A stretch of DNA of 64,000 nucleotides from Pectobacterium aroidearum (GCF_015689195.1 NZ_CP065044.1:4898001-4962000); one strand, 5' to 3'; shown: positions 10,305 to 20,363, numbered from the stretch's first letter. The notes: generated by a model not told the origin, from the sequence alone. Numbers and translations: made by a program.

Positions 10305-11676
10305 AAATCACGCGGGAAAATTGCTGCGTTCTGAGCTTGTTACGCAGGTAGACGTCAAAGCACATACAGATATTGCGGATCAGCAGACGCCCTTTCGGCG
10401 TCACCACCAGCCCGTCTTCCAGACTATCGACCAGCCCATCAGCCACCAGTGGAGCCAACAACACTAAATCCTGCTCAAAGTAGGTTTTAAAATCGATCGC
10501 ATATTCTGCTTCAATCGGCGCATAGCTGAGCTGGAAATTACAGATTAACGTCTTAATCACATCGCGACGAAGGCAATCGTCACGCGTCAGCTGTAACCCG
10601 CGCCACAGGCCATTTCCTTTGTCTTTGACCTGCGCATAATACTGCTTCAGCTCCTTCTGGTTCTGAGCATAGCTATCACCGATCATACTAATCGCCGAAA
10701 CGCCCATCCCAAGCAGATCGCTATCGCCCTGTGTCGTATAGCCTTGGAAATTGCGGTGCAGTTTCCCTTCTCGCTGTGCTACCGCCAGCTCATCGTCCGG
10801 GCGAGCAAAGTGATCCATACCGATAAACTGATAGCCCGATTGCGTCAGCGACCCAATCGTCTGTTGCAGAATATCCAGCTTTTGCTCCGCGCTCGGTAAA
10901 TCCGCTTCTTTAATCTTGCGCTGTGCCGCGAACAGACTGGGTAGATGCGCATAGTTAAAAACGCTCAGCCGGTGCGGGCTTAATTCCGCAACGCGCTGTA
11001 GCGTAAAGGCGAAGCTTTCCGGCGTTTGCTTCGGCAGGCCATAAATCAAATCGATGTTAGTTGAAGTGAAGCCCAGCGCTTTTGCTCGCTCAATGAGGGC
11101 AAAAATAAAGTCTTCATCCTGCTCGCGATTAACCAGCTTCTGAACGTCTTTATTAAAATCCTGCACACCCATGCTCAGGCGATTAAACCCTTCGGCACGC
11201 AAATGATCGAGGACATCCAGCTCAATTTCTCGCGGATCGACTTCAAGCGACAGCTCAGCCAGCTCGGAAAAAGAGAACAGCTCGCGCAGCAGCGACATCA
11301 GTCGGCTGATTTGTACTTTATTCAGGTAAGTTGGCGTACCGCCGCCCCAATGTAACTGCGTCACCGTTCGTCCAGCGAATAGCGGCGCACGCTGGCGAAT
11401 TTCCTGCTCCAGCACATCAAGATATTCATCCGCTTTATGCTGCTGACGCGTAACCAGCTTATTACAGCCACAGAAATAGCACAGCCGATGGCAAAAAGGG
11501 ATGTGGATGTACAGCGACAGCGGTCGCTGAGGATAACGGGCGATGGCCTGCTGAAACGCTGGCTCATCGTAAGCTTCACTGAATTCTAACGCTGTGGGAT
11601 AAGACGTATAACGCGGCCCGGAATAGTTATATTTTTGAATCAGGGCCAGATCCCAGTCAACGGACGGTATCGACAT
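10303..11676 (-). CDS. hemN: Oxygen-independent coproporphyrinogen III dehydrogenase
   Basis: A 457-residue radical-SAM enzyme that converts coproporphyrinogen III to protoporphyrinogen IX without oxygen, in haem synthesis. Cys62, Cys66 and Cys69 (FCHRLCYFCGC) form the CX3CX2C motif that binds the 4Fe-4S cluster, and GGGTP, a SAM-binding element, follows. Length and start MSIPSVDWDLALI agree with E. coli HemN. It faces the glnLG-yshB transcripts from the opposite strand. Confidence 0.98.
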   Translation of the reverse strand: MSIPSVDWDLALIQKYNYSGPRYTSYPTALEFSEAYDEPAFQQAIARYPQRPLSLYIHIPFCHRLCYFCGCNKLVTRQQHKADEYLDVLEQEIRQRAPLFAGRTVTQLHWGGGTPTYLNKVQISRLMSLLRELFSFSELAELSLEVDPREIELDVLDHLRAEGFNRLSMGVQDFNKDVQKLVNREQDEDFIFALIERAKALGFTSTNIDLIYGLPKQTPESFAFTLQRVAELSPHRLSVFNYAHLPSLFAAQRKIKEADLPSAEQKLDILQQTIGSLTQSGYQFIGMDHFARPDDELAVAQREGKLHRNFQGYTTQGDSDLLGMGVSAISMIGDSYAQNQKELKQYYAQVKDKGNGLWRGLQLTRDDCLRRDVIKTLICNFQLSYAPIEAEYAIDFKTYFEQDLVLLAPLVADGLVDSLEDGLVVTPKGRLLIRNICMCFDVYLRNKLRTQQFSRVI

Positions 11677-11743
11677 ATTCGCTCACTCCTTCCAGTTTTT
11701 ACTCGGTGGGTTATCCTTCCCCTCCTTTAGATCGCCGACAATG

Positions 11744-11847
11744 GCGTTCAAAAACGCTCCCGGCGTTTTGTTACTCGCCTCATCCTTGAGACTCGCCCTA
11801 AAGGGCCGTCACGTTGTGACGTTCAAAAACGCTCCCGGCGTTTTTGT
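11744..11847. repeat. Multi-hairpin intergenic repeat, copy 2
   Basis: This is the inverted relative of the repeat at 1120-1193. It carries two direct copies of a hairpin unit GTTCAAAAACGCTCCCGGCG (at about 11747 and 11821), with smaller palindromes CGCCCTAAAGGGC and GTCACGTTGTGAC between them. It lies between hemN and the small ORF downstream of yihI. Confidence 0.72.
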
Positions 11848-11993
11848 CTGGGGCGTCGAACCTGATTTACGCGCCCGTTAAATAGGGCGCGGTGCAATCG
11901 GTGCTTACGCTTCGACAATAGCCATAGTTTACTGAACAGATAGAGCAGATAAAACGTAACCAGCAATATCAGGAACAGAAACAGCCATTTCAT
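11823..11993 (-). CDS. Small putative membrane protein downstream of yihI, unrecognised
   Basis: A 56-codon ORF that starts three bases after the yihI stop codon, so it is very likely translated with yihI if it is a gene. It begins MKWLFLFLILLVTFYLLYLF, a clear single transmembrane segment, then turns strongly basic (SKRKHRLHRALFNGR). The last ten or so codons lie inside the repeat at 11744-11847, where the frame ends, which suggests that the repeat truncated an originally longer protein. I do not recognise a family; a single-span protein with a lost cytoplasmic domain is possible. Confidence 0.45.
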   Translation of the reverse strand: MKWLFLFLILLVTFYLLYLFSKLWLLSKRKHRLHRALFNGRVNQVRRPRQKRRERF

Positions 11994-11996
11994 TGA

Positions 11997-12551
11997 TTAG
12001 AACGCGTCTTTCGGGTTATTACGTTTCAAAAGCTGCAACATATCTTCCTGCGGCTCTTCTTCGTCATCATCACCTAGCTCAATGCCAAGCTCTTCCATCA
12101 GGATATCGATACGATCCAGCGTTTCATCTACCCATGATTGATCTTTGGCGCTCAGCGTTTCACCGCTATCTAGACGATCCAACAAGGCATCCAGACGTGA
12201 ATCGTTTTCTAACATTTCCAGCTCTTCTTCCGGAGACATTGTCGGCTTGGCAGCAACGACGTTCTCCACAGGCGCAGAAGACTTCGACTTAGGCTTAGGT
12301 TTCGCAACAGCGCTATCTAACACGCCAAGCGGTACAGGCTTTTTACTACCAATACGCGGATCGGCGGCTTTACGCTGACCAGAACGCTGATCGGTAGACG
12401 CTTTTTCCTGAGTTCGGCTTCCCGCCACGTGACCACGATGCTTTTTATCTTTCTTCCGCTCACGCGCTTCACGCTCTAACTCTTCACGAGTCTTTCTTTT
12501 TACTTTGGGTTTTCCTGCCTTATCGGCAGCCCCTTTGACAGGTCGGTTCAT
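11997..12551 (-). CDS. yihI: Der GTPase-activating protein YihI
   Basis: A 184-residue protein with a very basic N-terminal half ([21 protein letters not shown] in part) and an acidic C-terminal half ([17 protein letters not shown]). This charge layout and the central segment [25 protein letters not shown] are typical of YihI, which stimulates the GTPase Der and so tunes 50S ribosome assembly. E. coli YihI is 169 residues. The gene is divergent from engB, another ribosome-assembly GTPase. Confidence 0.93.
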   Translation of the reverse strand: MNRPVKGAADKAGKPKVKRKTREELEREARERKKDKKHRGHVAGSRTQEKASTDQRSGQRKAADPRIGSKKPVPLGVLDSAVAKPKPKSKSSAPVENVVAAKPTMSPEEELEMLENDSRLDALLDRLDSGETLSAKDQSWVDETLDRIDILMEELGIELGDDDEEEPQEDMLQLLKRNNPKDAF

Positions 12552-12711
12552 AATGTTGTTCTCAGGTACACAGATATAAGGGAAGTGCGGCGGAATCTAG
12601 CAGAAAGCTGAGTAATAAAAAAGCGTACACATCAGACGGCTGAGCTTTTCTTTTCACATCAGTCTGCTGCACTTTAAGGCAGATAAACCCGCCTTTATTG
12701 TCAGTTACAGG

Positions 12712-12717
12712 TATAAT
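12712..12717 (+). promoter_or_regulatory. Likely -10 element of the engB promoter
   Basis: A perfect TATAAT lies 38 bp before the engB start codon. No good -35 hexamer is visible at the usual spacing, so this is a tentative call. Confidence 0.45.
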
Positions 12718-12754
12718 CCCCAACCAGACAGAGATCCAGATAGAGATAACCATC

Positions 12755-13390
12755 GTGACCCAGCAATATAACTACCACATGACGCGTTTTATCATCAGCG
12801 CCCCGGATATTCGCCATCTGGCAACAGATAGCGGTATTGAAGTGGCCTTTGCTGGGCGCTCTAACGCCGGAAAATCCAGCGCGCTGAACACGCTGACCAA
12901 CCAGAAGAACCTGGCTCGAACCAGTAAAACACCAGGCCGTACCCAGTTGATCAACCTGTTCGAGGTGACCGACGGCGTGCGTTTGGTCGATCTCCCCGGC
13001 TATGGCTATGCCGAAGTGCCGGAGCAAATGAAGATCAAATGGCAACGTGCGCTCGGTGAATACCTGCAAAAGCGCAACAGCCTGAAAGGCCTGGTTGTGC
13101 TAATGGATATTCGTCATCCGCTAAAAGATCTCGATCAGCAAATGATTCAGTGGGCAGTCGATGTCGAACTTCCAGTTTTAGTGCTGCTGACCAAAGCCGA
13201 TAAGCTGGCTTCAGGTGCACGTAAGGCACAGTTGAATATGGTTCGCGAGGCTGTCTTGCCATTTATGGGTGATATTCAGGTCGAAGCGTTTTCATCACTG
13301 AAAAAACTCGGTGTCGATAAACTACGACAGAAGTTAGACAACTGGTTCAGCACGTTGGAACACGCTGAAGAAGAACAAGAAGCAGAATAA
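12755..13390 (+). CDS. engB: Ribosome biogenesis GTPase EngB (YsxC/YihA)
   Basis: A 211-residue GTPase needed for late 50S assembly. Motifs in order: GRSNAGKSS (G1), DLPGYGYA (G3), TKADK (G4) and FSSLKK (G5). I chose the GTG start at 12755, which gives [23 protein letters not shown]. coli (210 residues) has a comparable N terminus before SAPDIRHL. An ATG at 12779 would drop eight residues. An upstream in-frame extension passes through the promoter and is not credible. Confidence 0.95.
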   Translation: MTQQYNYHMTRFIISAPDIRHLATDSGIEVAFAGRSNAGKSSALNTLTNQKNLARTSKTPGRTQLINLFEVTDGVRLVDLPGYGYAEVPEQMKIKWQRALGEYLQKRNSLKGLVVLMDIRHPLKDLDQQMIQWAVDVELPVLVLLTKADKLASGARKAQLNMVREAVLPFMGDIQVEAFSSLKKLGVDKLRQKLDNWFSTLEHAEEEQEAE

Positions 13391-13552
13391 TCCTTTCGCG
13401 TGGTGCTGAGAATCATCACTCGCATCACGCCCCTACGTTCCCGCAATGATCACCCACCAGAGGCGTTCTTTTCACACTCGAATTCGTGAAGACACCTTGC
13501 TACCCGTCACGTAGCTATCGCCGTTTTGAGGGTAAAAACCTGAATAAAGCCC

Positions 13553-13660
13553 ATAAAAAACGCCCCGCTCAAAACTGAGCGGGGCGGCTAATATTCAGCC
13601 AAATCCGATTACGTGAAGTAAAAGGTCTGAAAGATAGAACATCTTACCTCTGTACCCTAC
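13553..13660 (-). ncRNA. spf: Spot 42 small RNA
   Basis: On the minus strand the sequence from 13660 begins GTAGGGTACAGAGGTAAGAT and is almost identical to E. coli Spot 42 for its first 75 bases. It ends in a GC-rich hairpin (CGCCCCGCTC...GAGCGGGGCG) and TTTTTTAT. Only the terminator stem differs from E. coli. Spot 42 is an Hfq-binding RNA that represses genes of secondary carbon use and is itself repressed by CRP-cAMP. Its place downstream of polA and convergent with engB is conserved. A -10 TAGAGT (13668-13673 on the plus strand as ACTCTA) with TTGTTC 16 bases further up is the likely promoter. Confidence 0.96.
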
Positions 13661-13804
13661 GTCTTTAACTCTACCCTATTTTTTCACGGGAACAAAGGAT
13701 TTTTTGTTGTTTACTTTCATAGAAAATGGTTATCGATTACACAAAGTTAAACCAGGTCACACAATACTGTTATTTAATTACAGAAATAGCACAAAAATCG
13801 GCCA

Positions 13805-16594
13805 TTAATGTGCTTCATCCCAGTTCATGCCCGTACCAATGTCAACCTGCAACGGGACATTCAATTCCATGCAACCTTCCATTAATGCTTTGATTTTACT
13901 AATGGATTCTTCAATAACAGAATCATGGATCTCGAAAACCAGCTCATCGTGAACCTGCATGATCATTTTCACCTGCGGCGCGTCTTTCTGTAGCCAATCG
14001 TCAATCGCGATCATTGCTTTCTTAATAATGTCAGCAGCAGTGCCCTGCATCGGGGCGTTAATCGCCGCACGTTCCGCACCTTTACGCGCCATCGCATTAC
14101 GAGAATGGATGTCTGGCAGGTAGAGACGGCGACCATCCAATGTAGACACATAGCCATGTTCCGCGGCCTGTTGGCGCGTGCGCTCCATGTAATCCTGCAC
14201 GCCTGGATAGCGCTCAAAATACAGGTTCATGTATTTCTGCGATTCGCTACGGGGAATATTCAACTGACGCGACAGACCAAACGCGCTCATGCCGTAGATC
14301 AAACCAAAGTTGATCGCTTTCGCACTGCGACGCTGTTCTGATGTCACCTTATCCAGCGCGGTGCCAAACACTTCTGACGCCGTTGCCCGGTGGATATCTA
14401 GCCCGTTCGCAAACGCGTTCAACAGCCCTTTATCACCGGATAAGTGCGCCATGATACGCAGTTCGATTTGCGAGTAGTCCGCCGCTACAATGCTGTAGCC
14501 CTTCGGCGCAATGAATGCCTGACGAATACGACGCCCTTCGTCATTACGCACCGGGATGTTTTGCAGGTTAGGATCGCTGGAAGACAAACGCCCGGTCGCA
14601 GTGACAGCCTGGTGATAAGACGTATGCACACGCTTCGTCGCCGGATTGATCATCAGCGGTAACTTGTCAGTGTAAGTAGATTTCAGCTTGGCCAAGCCAC
14701 GATATTCCAGAATCAGCTTTGGCAGAGGGTAATCCAGCGCCAGTTCAGCCAACACTTCTTCATTAGTTGACGGTGCACCTTTTGGCGTTTTCTTCAGAAT
14801 CGGCAGCTTTTGCTTTTCATACAGAATACCCTGTAGCTGCTTGGTCGATGAGAGATTGAACTCTTCGCCCGCCAGCTCATACGCTTGTGTTTCCAGCTCC
14901 GCCAGACGGGTTGTCAGCTCTTTTGAATGCTCCGCCAGAATCGCAGGATCGATCAGCACGCCTGTACGCTCGATGCGGGATAAAACTGGCACCAGCGGCA
15001 TATCGATAGTCTGGAAGACCTGACACAGGTCGGCATGCGGTTGCAGTTTCCCCCACAGCTTCTGATGCAGATGCAGCGTGACGTCCGCATCCTCGGCCGC
15101 ATAAGGCCCAGCCTGTTCCAGTGCGATCTGATTAAACGTCAGCTGATTTTTCCCCTTACCCGCGATCTCTTCAAAGGTAATGGTTTTGTGGTTCAGATAG
15201 CGTTCGGCCAGACTATCCATATCGTGGCGACCCGCCACACTGTCGAGCACGTAGGATTCCAACATGGTATCAAACGCGATACCGCGCAAATCAATGTCGT
15301 ACCGCTGCATCACGCCTTTATCAAATTTGAGATTCTGACCAATCTTAAGCAGCTTCTCATCTTCCAGTAGCGGCTTGAACAAGGCCAGTACCTTGGCGCG
15401 ATCCAACTGTTCCGGCGCATCCAGATAGTCATGCGCTAATGGCAAATAAGCCGCTTCACCTGGCTTAATCGCAAATGACAAACCAATCAGATTGGCGGTG
15501 AGCGTATCCAGCCCGTCGGTTTCCGTATCAAAAGCGAAAACCTCAGCCTGTTTTAGACGCTCAATCCAATCGAGCAGCGTTTCTTCATCAAGAATCGTGA
15601 CATAACCGTCGGCAGAAAGCGCTGGCGCGTTGCTCTCTTCAGCAACCTGCTCAACAACCACTTTGCTCACAGCCGGAACAGGCTGACTGCTTTTTTTACC
15701 TTCCAGCCAGGTACCGGATTCAACATCTGATAACCAGCGTTTAAATTCATAACGGGAAAAGAGACGATGCAGCTCATCCACGTCCGGTTCATTAACGGTA
15801 AGCTGCTCGCTGCTAAGATCCAACTCAACATCCGTTTTAATGGTGGCGAGCTGATAAGAGAGGTAGGCCACGTCTTTATGCTGTTCCAGCTTCGGCGCCA
15901 TGGTTTTCGCACCACGGAAAGAGAGCTCGGCAATTTTATCCAGATTGGCATACAACGAATCCAGCCCACCAAGACCTTGCAATAGCGCCTGCGCCGTTTT
16001 TTCACCCACGCCGGGTACGCCGGGAATGTTATCCGACGCATCTCCCATCAGCGCAAGGAAATCGATAATCAGCTCTGGAGGAATACCGTATTTATCACAC
16101 ACTTCCTGTGGGCCAAGAATGCTGTTATTCATGGTATTAATGAGCGTCACACTTGGCGTCACCAGCTGTGCCATATCTTTATCGCCGGTACTGATCAGCA
16201 CTGGCTTACCTGCTTTTTCCGCCTGAACAGCAAGCGTGCCGATCACATCATCCGCTTCTACACCGGAAACCGCCAAAAGCGGCAGCCCCATCGCTTTCAC
16301 CATATTATGCAGAGGCTCTATCTGTTCGCGCAGATCCTCCGGCATAGGTGGGCGATGAGCCTTATAGTTTTCGAACAGCTCATCGCGAAACGTTTTCCCT
16401 TTCGCATCAAAAACAACGGCAACATGGCTGGGCTGATATTGCAGCAGCAAACTGCGTAGCATATTCAGTACGCCATACATTGCACCGGTGGCTTCTCCCG
16501 CGCTATTTGTTAACGGTGGAAAAGCGTGATAAGCACGATACAAATAGGATGAACCGTCTACCAGTATTAAAGGGTTTTCTGCAATCTGAGCCAT
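13805..16594 (-). CDS. polA: DNA polymerase I
   Basis: A 929-residue polymerase (E. coli 928). The N-terminal 5'-3' exonuclease starts [21 protein letters not shown] and contains GDKDMAQLV. The 3'-5' exonuclease has FDTETDGLD. The polymerase domain has motif A ([12 protein letters not shown]), motif B ([14 protein letters not shown]) and motif C (QVHDELVFE). It fills gaps and removes RNA primers in replication and repair. The upstream region holds a perfect DnaA box. Confidence 0.98.
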   Translation of the reverse strand: MAQIAENPLILVDGSSYLYRAYHAFPPLTNSAGEATGAMYGVLNMLRSLLLQYQPSHVAVVFDAKGKTFRDELFENYKAHRPPMPEDLREQIEPLHNMVKAMGLPLLAVSGVEADDVIGTLAVQAEKAGKPVLISTGDKDMAQLVTPSVTLINTMNNSILGPQEVCDKYGIPPELIIDFLALMGDASDNIPGVPGVGEKTAQALLQGLGGLDSLYANLDKIAELSFRGAKTMAPKLEQHKDVAYLSYQLATIKTDVELDLSSEQLTVNEPDVDELHRLFSRYEFKRWLSDVESGTWLEGKKSSQPVPAVSKVVVEQVAEESNAPALSADGYVTILDEETLLDWIERLKQAEVFAFDTETDGLDTLTANLIGLSFAIKPGEAAYLPLAHDYLDAPEQLDRAKVLALFKPLLEDEKLLKIGQNLKFDKGVMQRYDIDLRGIAFDTMLESYVLDSVAGRHDMDSLAERYLNHKTITFEEIAGKGKNQLTFNQIALEQAGPYAAEDADVTLHLHQKLWGKLQPHADLCQVFQTIDMPLVPVLSRIERTGVLIDPAILAEHSKELTTRLAELETQAYELAGEEFNLSSTKQLQGILYEKQKLPILKKTPKGAPSTNEEVLAELALDYPLPKLILEYRGLAKLKSTYTDKLPLMINPATKRVHTSYHQAVTATGRLSSSDPNLQNIPVRNDEGRRIRQAFIAPKGYSIVAADYSQIELRIMAHLSGDKGLLNAFANGLDIHRATASEVFGTALDKVTSEQRRSAKAINFGLIYGMSAFGLSRQLNIPRSESQKYMNLYFERYPGVQDYMERTRQQAAEHGYVSTLDGRRLYLPDIHSRNAMARKGAERAAINAPMQGTAADIIKKAMIAIDDWLQKDAPQVKMIMQVHDELVFEIHDSVIEESISKIKALMEGCMELNVPLQVDIGTGMNWDEAH

Positions 16595-16711
16595 AGCCTG
16601 CCGTGATCGTTGTTGTCTGTCATGGCGCTAAGCATGCCATAGGTCAGGGAAAGAGACGATCCTTAACGTAAGATATTGGCTGATTTTGCATGGATCTTCG
16701 CAAGATCTTCC

Positions 16712-16720
16712 TGTGGATAA
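16712..16720 (-). promoter_or_regulatory. DnaA box upstream of polA
   Basis: TGTGGATAA is the exact complement of the consensus TTATCCACA. It lies 118 bp before the polA start codon. DnaA stimulation of polA transcription has been described in E. coli, so a regulatory role is plausible. Confidence 0.7.
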
Positions 16721-16934
16721 CTTTGTGAATAATTTTATCCCGTTAATTATTAATTTCTTCTGTTATCTTACGTCTTTTTTTTATATTCATTAATTTCATG
16801 TAGTTATAATATAAATTGTTTATTTTTGAGGCATGATAAACCGTCATCCAATTTGTGGATATAAACAAAGAGATAAATAGCTATTGAGGTTATGGAGATA
16901 TAAAGATAAGAAGGTGAGCAGCGAAAAGGTATAC

Positions 16935-16960
16935 AGTCATGCGGTTTTACCCGCATGACT
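16935..16960 (-). terminator. Hairpin terminator after dsbA
   Basis: Perfect inverted repeat AGTCATGCGG...CCGCATGACT with a six-base loop, 11 bp after the dsbA stop. The T tract on the minus strand is weak (GTATACCTTTT). Confidence 0.7.
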
Positions 16961-16970
16961 TATTAAATAA

Positions 16971-17594
16971 TTACTTCTTGGTAACGAGGAACTTCACTAC
17001 CTCAGCGTACTGTTTTACATATCCGTCCATTGAACTGGTATCAAGACCATCATTCTTGATCATATATTTACCGTTAACGAACATGGCCGGAACGCCGCGT
17101 AATTGTAAATCTGCGGCCGCTTTTTCCTGCTGGGCAACCAGAGATTTCACAACAAAGCTATTCAGCGCACCATCAAACTCTTCCGCACTCACGCCGGCTT
17201 TAACAAAGACGTCGCGAATATCTTCCGGCTTTTGTACGGTCTGTGTTTTCTGAACCGCATCAAACATCAGAGGGGTAATTTTATCTTCTACACCCAGCGC
17301 CATGGCCACAGCCCAGGCTTGAGTCAGGTTTTTACCCAATGGGCCCAGGAAGTCCACGTGATAACGTGTCATCTTCGTCCCTTCTGGCAGCGCTTTTTTT
17401 ACTGCATCTGGAACATGGTAAACCTGCTCAAATTGATAGCAGTGCGGGCAATAGAATGAGAAAAACTCGAGGACCTGAGGTTCTTGAGTCGCAGGTTTAT
17501 CTAATTCTACATATTGTTTGCCGTCAGAAAACTCTGCAGCAGAAGCACTAAATGCCAGAACCATGCCAATCAGCGCAAGCCATAATCTTTTCAT
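16971..17594 (-). CDS. dsbA: Periplasmic thiol:disulfide oxidoreductase DsbA
   Basis: A 207-residue precursor. Residues 1-19 ([19 protein letters not shown]) are a signal peptide. The thioredoxin-fold active site CPHC is at Cys49-Cys52, which is Cys30/Cys33 of the mature protein, as in E. coli. The cis-proline loop [10 protein letters not shown] is present. DsbA introduces disulfides into exported proteins, which in soft-rot bacteria include secreted pectinases. It lies 24 bp after srkA, so the two form an operon, as in E. coli where the Cpx system controls it. Confidence 0.97.
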   Translation of the reverse strand: MKRLWLALIGMVLAFSASAAEFSDGKQYVELDKPATQEPQVLEFFSFYCPHCYQFEQVYHVPDAVKKALPEGTKMTRYHVDFLGPLGKNLTQAWAVAMALGVEDKITPLMFDAVQKTQTVQKPEDIRDVFVKAGVSAEEFDGALNSFVVKSLVAQQEKAAADLQLRGVPAMFVNGKYMIKNDGLDTSSMDGYVKQYAEVVKFLVTKK

Positions 17595-17618
17595 AAATTT
17601 CACTCTCTCCATTTAATT

Positions 17619-18605
17619 TCAGTACATTGGCATTAGCTGTAGAGGAGGCTCCTGCAACAGCTGAGTTTGCCCAATAAATATTGCCGTTTGCTTCAACCAA
17701 AAATCAGCATCCGTCATCCAGGGGAAATTTTTCGGAAAAGCGGGGTCTTCCCAGCGACGAGCAACCCAAGCCAGATAATAAATCTGTCGCATTGCACGAA
17801 GTGGTTCAATCAGCGCGAGTTCTTTCTCCTGAAATTCTGCAAATTCGCTATAGGCTTCGAGCAGGATATCCAATTGAATGCGTTGTTCACGGCGATCGCC
17901 ATGCAACAACATCCATAAATCCTGTATTGCCGGACCATTACGGGCATCATCCAAGTCAACAAATAGCGGGCCATCACGCCACAAAATATTTCCAGGATGG
18001 CAATCCCCATGTAAACGCAGTGGTCGCCAGTCGTTGTGCCAATAAGTTTCAACTGTATCAATCAGTTGACGGGTTACCTGTAAAAAATCATGTCGATGTA
18101 TTTGCGGTATGAGCGGACATGTCTCCAACAGCCGATAAGGTTCATGCAGATATTCATTTACCCCAATAGTTGGACGCTCGGTAAATAACGATTTTTGCCC
18201 CGTTTGATGAATCCTTCCGAGAAAACGGCCGACCCACTCTAGCTGGTCTTCATTATCCATTTCATACTGCCGACCACCTACGCTAGGGAATACGGCAAAA
18301 TGAAATCCTTCGTAGACGTTCAGAGTCTGCCCATTAAGCAAAATGGGCGCGACAATAGGGACTTCATCTTCTGCTAATTGCTGGGCAAAAATATGCTCTT
18401 CCTGAATCTGTGCCGTACTCCACCGTTCAGGGCGATAAAATTTCACCACGAATCGTTTACGATCTTCATCCGCAAACTGATACACCCGATTTTCATAGCT
18501 GTTTAACGCCGTCAGGCCAGAATCAACACGCAGCCCAACATCCAGCAAGGCATCCATGATCAGATCAGGGAACAGCGTCTGGAAATTAAATACCGGACTA
18601 TTCAT
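17619..18605 (-). CDS. srkA: Stress response kinase SrkA (YihE/RdoA)
   Basis: A 328-residue cytoplasmic Ser/Thr-type kinase of the aminoglycoside-phosphotransferase fold. The catalytic segment HGDCHPGNILWRDG and the metal-binding DLDDARNGP are intact. Start MNSPVFNFQTL is chosen to match the E. coli length of 328; three further in-frame codons precede it. It protects against death triggered by envelope and other stress in E. coli. It is upstream of dsbA in one operon. Confidence 0.95.
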   Translation of the reverse strand: MNSPVFNFQTLFPDLIMDALLDVGLRVDSGLTALNSYENRVYQFADEDRKRFVVKFYRPERWSTAQIQEEHIFAQQLAEDEVPIVAPILLNGQTLNVYEGFHFAVFPSVGGRQYEMDNEDQLEWVGRFLGRIHQTGQKSLFTERPTIGVNEYLHEPYRLLETCPLIPQIHRHDFLQVTRQLIDTVETYWHNDWRPLRLHGDCHPGNILWRDGPLFVDLDDARNGPAIQDLWMLLHGDRREQRIQLDILLEAYSEFAEFQEKELALIEPLRAMRQIYYLAWVARRWEDPAFPKNFPWMTDADFWLKQTAIFIGQTQLLQEPPLQLMPMY

Positions 18606-18683
18606 CACAGCCACAACGGGTCAGAGACAACATAAAAGATACGCGTGCAATAGTTAGCATCATGAACGTGTTATTCCTTTCCA

Positions 18684-18953
18684 CTAGTCTTTAATCACTC
18701 CCCGGGCACGAAGCAAAGCGGTCTTAAAATCCTCTTCATAGTCTTTCTTCAAACCGGGAATGACTTGTTCTTTATCTGCATCACGCATTTTTAGGTGGTA
18801 AATAAGGATATCATCAGTCAGTTCATTTAACTGCCCCTCGAACCCCGCCTCCTGTGCAAGGTTTTGTAAAAATTGCACCAGATTTAAATCGGGTTCTTTT
18901 TGCCAGGCTGGGTGCAGTAACTCAATCAACTCATTAACACGATGACATTTCAT
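18684..18953 (-). CDS. yihD: YihD, conserved protein of unknown function (DUF1040)
   Basis: An 89-residue protein, the exact family length, beginning [25 protein letters not shown]. No catalytic motif is known. It keeps its enterobacterial place between mobA and srkA. AGGAGAAA lies just before the ATG and serves as the ribosome site. Confidence 0.95.
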   Translation of the reverse strand: MKCHRVNELIELLHPAWQKEPDLNLVQFLQNLAQEAGFEGQLNELTDDILIYHLKMRDADKEQVIPGLKKDYEEDFKTALLRARGVIKD

Positions 18954-19166
18954 TTTTTTCTCCTTAAAAACGATTTGTACTCAATAAATTTCAATATGCA
19001 GAAAGCTACTTGATCGATATTGAGCATATAGTGATAAAAATAACAGCCTTGTGTACATGAGGAAAGAACTTGGTCTTCTACGAAAGTTTTCAGAGAATAG
19101 CGTGGAACTTATCCCTCAAAAACTTTCAGAATAAAGGAAAGTGGGTATAGATACTTGGAAAGTAAA

Positions 19167-19745
19167 ATGATTACAGGCGTTATTCTTGCAGGCGGACGTG
19201 CAACGCGCATGGGTGGAAACGATAAGGGGCTGATAACACTGAACGGTCAGCCACTATACCAACACGTTCTCTCTCGGCTTAAAGCACAGGTCGACGAGGT
19301 TATTATCAGTGCCAACCGCAATCAGGCTATCTATGCACAAAGTGGATGCCAAATTATTGGCGACTTTGATACAAGCTTTCCTGGCCCGCTGGCAGGTATT
19401 CTAAGCGGGTTACATGCCTCTACGTCCGAATGGGTGGTATTCGTCCCCTGCGATGTACCAACTTTCCCTCTCGATCTAGTACACCGTTTGTGGCAAGCAC
19501 GAGGGGAAGCAAATGCAGCTTATGCCACTGACGGAGAGCGCCCACATCCCACATTACTCTTAATCAATAAAAATCTTATTGAACCACTAGAAACCTACCT
19601 GCATGTCGGAAATCGTAAGCTGATGCTGTTTATGGAACAGGTTGGAGCAAAAGTCGTTTCATTTAACGATCAGCCTGAGGCCTTTCGTAATCTGAATTCA
19701 CCTGAAGACTTATCCAATTGGGAGGATCAACGCGGTGCATTCTAA
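19167..19745 (+). CDS. mobA: Molybdenum cofactor guanylyltransferase MobA
   Basis: A 192-residue nucleotidyltransferase that joins GMP to molybdopterin to form the guanine dinucleotide cofactor. The N-terminal signature LAGGRATRMGGNDKG binds GTP, and CDVPTFP and DGERPHPTLLL are further family segments. ATG at 19167 has GGAAAG just upstream; a TTG at 19155 would add four residues and cannot be excluded. It overlaps the mobB start by 11 bases, so the two are translationally coupled. Confidence 0.94.
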   Translation: MITGVILAGGRATRMGGNDKGLITLNGQPLYQHVLSRLKAQVDEVIISANRNQAIYAQSGCQIIGDFDTSFPGPLAGILSGLHASTSEWVVFVPCDVPTFPLDLVHRLWQARGEANAAYATDGERPHPTLLLINKNLIEPLETYLHVGNRKLMLFMEQVGAKVVSFNDQPEAFRNLNSPEDLSNWEDQRGAF

Positions 19746-20256
19746 TCATCTCCCATTACTTGCCGTTGCTGCTTATAGCGGTACAGGTAAAACAACATTA
19801 CTTAAACACGTCATCCCTCTGCTGATTAATCATGGCGTTAGAATCGGATTAATTAAGCATACGCATCACCAAATGGATATTGATACGCCCGGCAAAGACA
19901 GCTATGAACTGCGTAAAGCGGGCGCGGCACAAACCATTGTTGCCAGCAATCAAAGATGGGCATTAATGACGGAGACCCCAGAACAGGAAGAACCCAATAT
20001 TTACGAGTTGGTAGGGAAAATGGATGCCTCGACCCTCGATCTGATACTGGTTGAGGGCTTTAAACATGAAAAGATCGCTAAAATAGCCTTATTTCGCCAA
20101 TCGTTGGGCAGAGAATTAAGTGACTTGATCGATGAATATGTTATCGCAATCGCAGCGGATACTGAGATAAACACTGTACTTCCGGTACTTGATATCAATC
20201 AGGCAGAGCAGGTTGCTAATTTTATTCACCAATGGCTTCAAAATGGCCGTCGATAA
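19735..20256 (+). CDS. mobB: Molybdopterin-guanine dinucleotide adapter protein MobB
   Basis: A 173-residue GTP-binding protein that assists MobA. The P-loop YSGTGKTTLLK is at about residues 14-24, and KHTHHQMDIDTPGKDSYELRKAGA is the conserved segment after it. GTG at 19735 is used, with GGGAGGA 8 bases upstream and inside the end of mobA. The rRNA operon converges on it from the right. Confidence 0.94.
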   Translation: MHSNHLPLLAVAAYSGTGKTTLLKHVIPLLINHGVRIGLIKHTHHQMDIDTPGKDSYELRKAGAAQTIVASNQRWALMTETPEQEEPNIYELVGKMDASTLDLILVEGFKHEKIAKIALFRQSLGRELSDLIDEYVIAIAADTEINTVLPVLDINQAEQVANFIHQWLQNGRR

Positions 20257-20322
20257 CCTGTTTATCGGCGGTCTTTCGCCACGGGATACACGTAAAGAAA
20301 TACTCTCCGCAACGCACACAGC

Positions 20323-20353
20323 AAAAAGCCCCTGTCTTCCGACAGGGGCTTTC
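20323..20353 (-). terminator. rRNA operon terminator
   Basis: Hairpin AGCCCCTGTC-GGAA-GACAGGGGCT followed by TTTTTG on the minus strand, 11 bp past the 5S end. Confidence 0.92.
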
Positions 20354-20363
20354 CACTTGTTTG

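Larger units (their letters stand above)
16595..16970. other. AT-rich region between dsbA and polA
   Basis: This 376-bp gap contains the polA promoter region on the minus strand, a DnaA box, a nearby palindrome GATCTTCGCAAGATC (16693-16707) with two Dam sites, and the dsbA terminator at its right end. I see no small gene in it. Confidence 0.6.
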
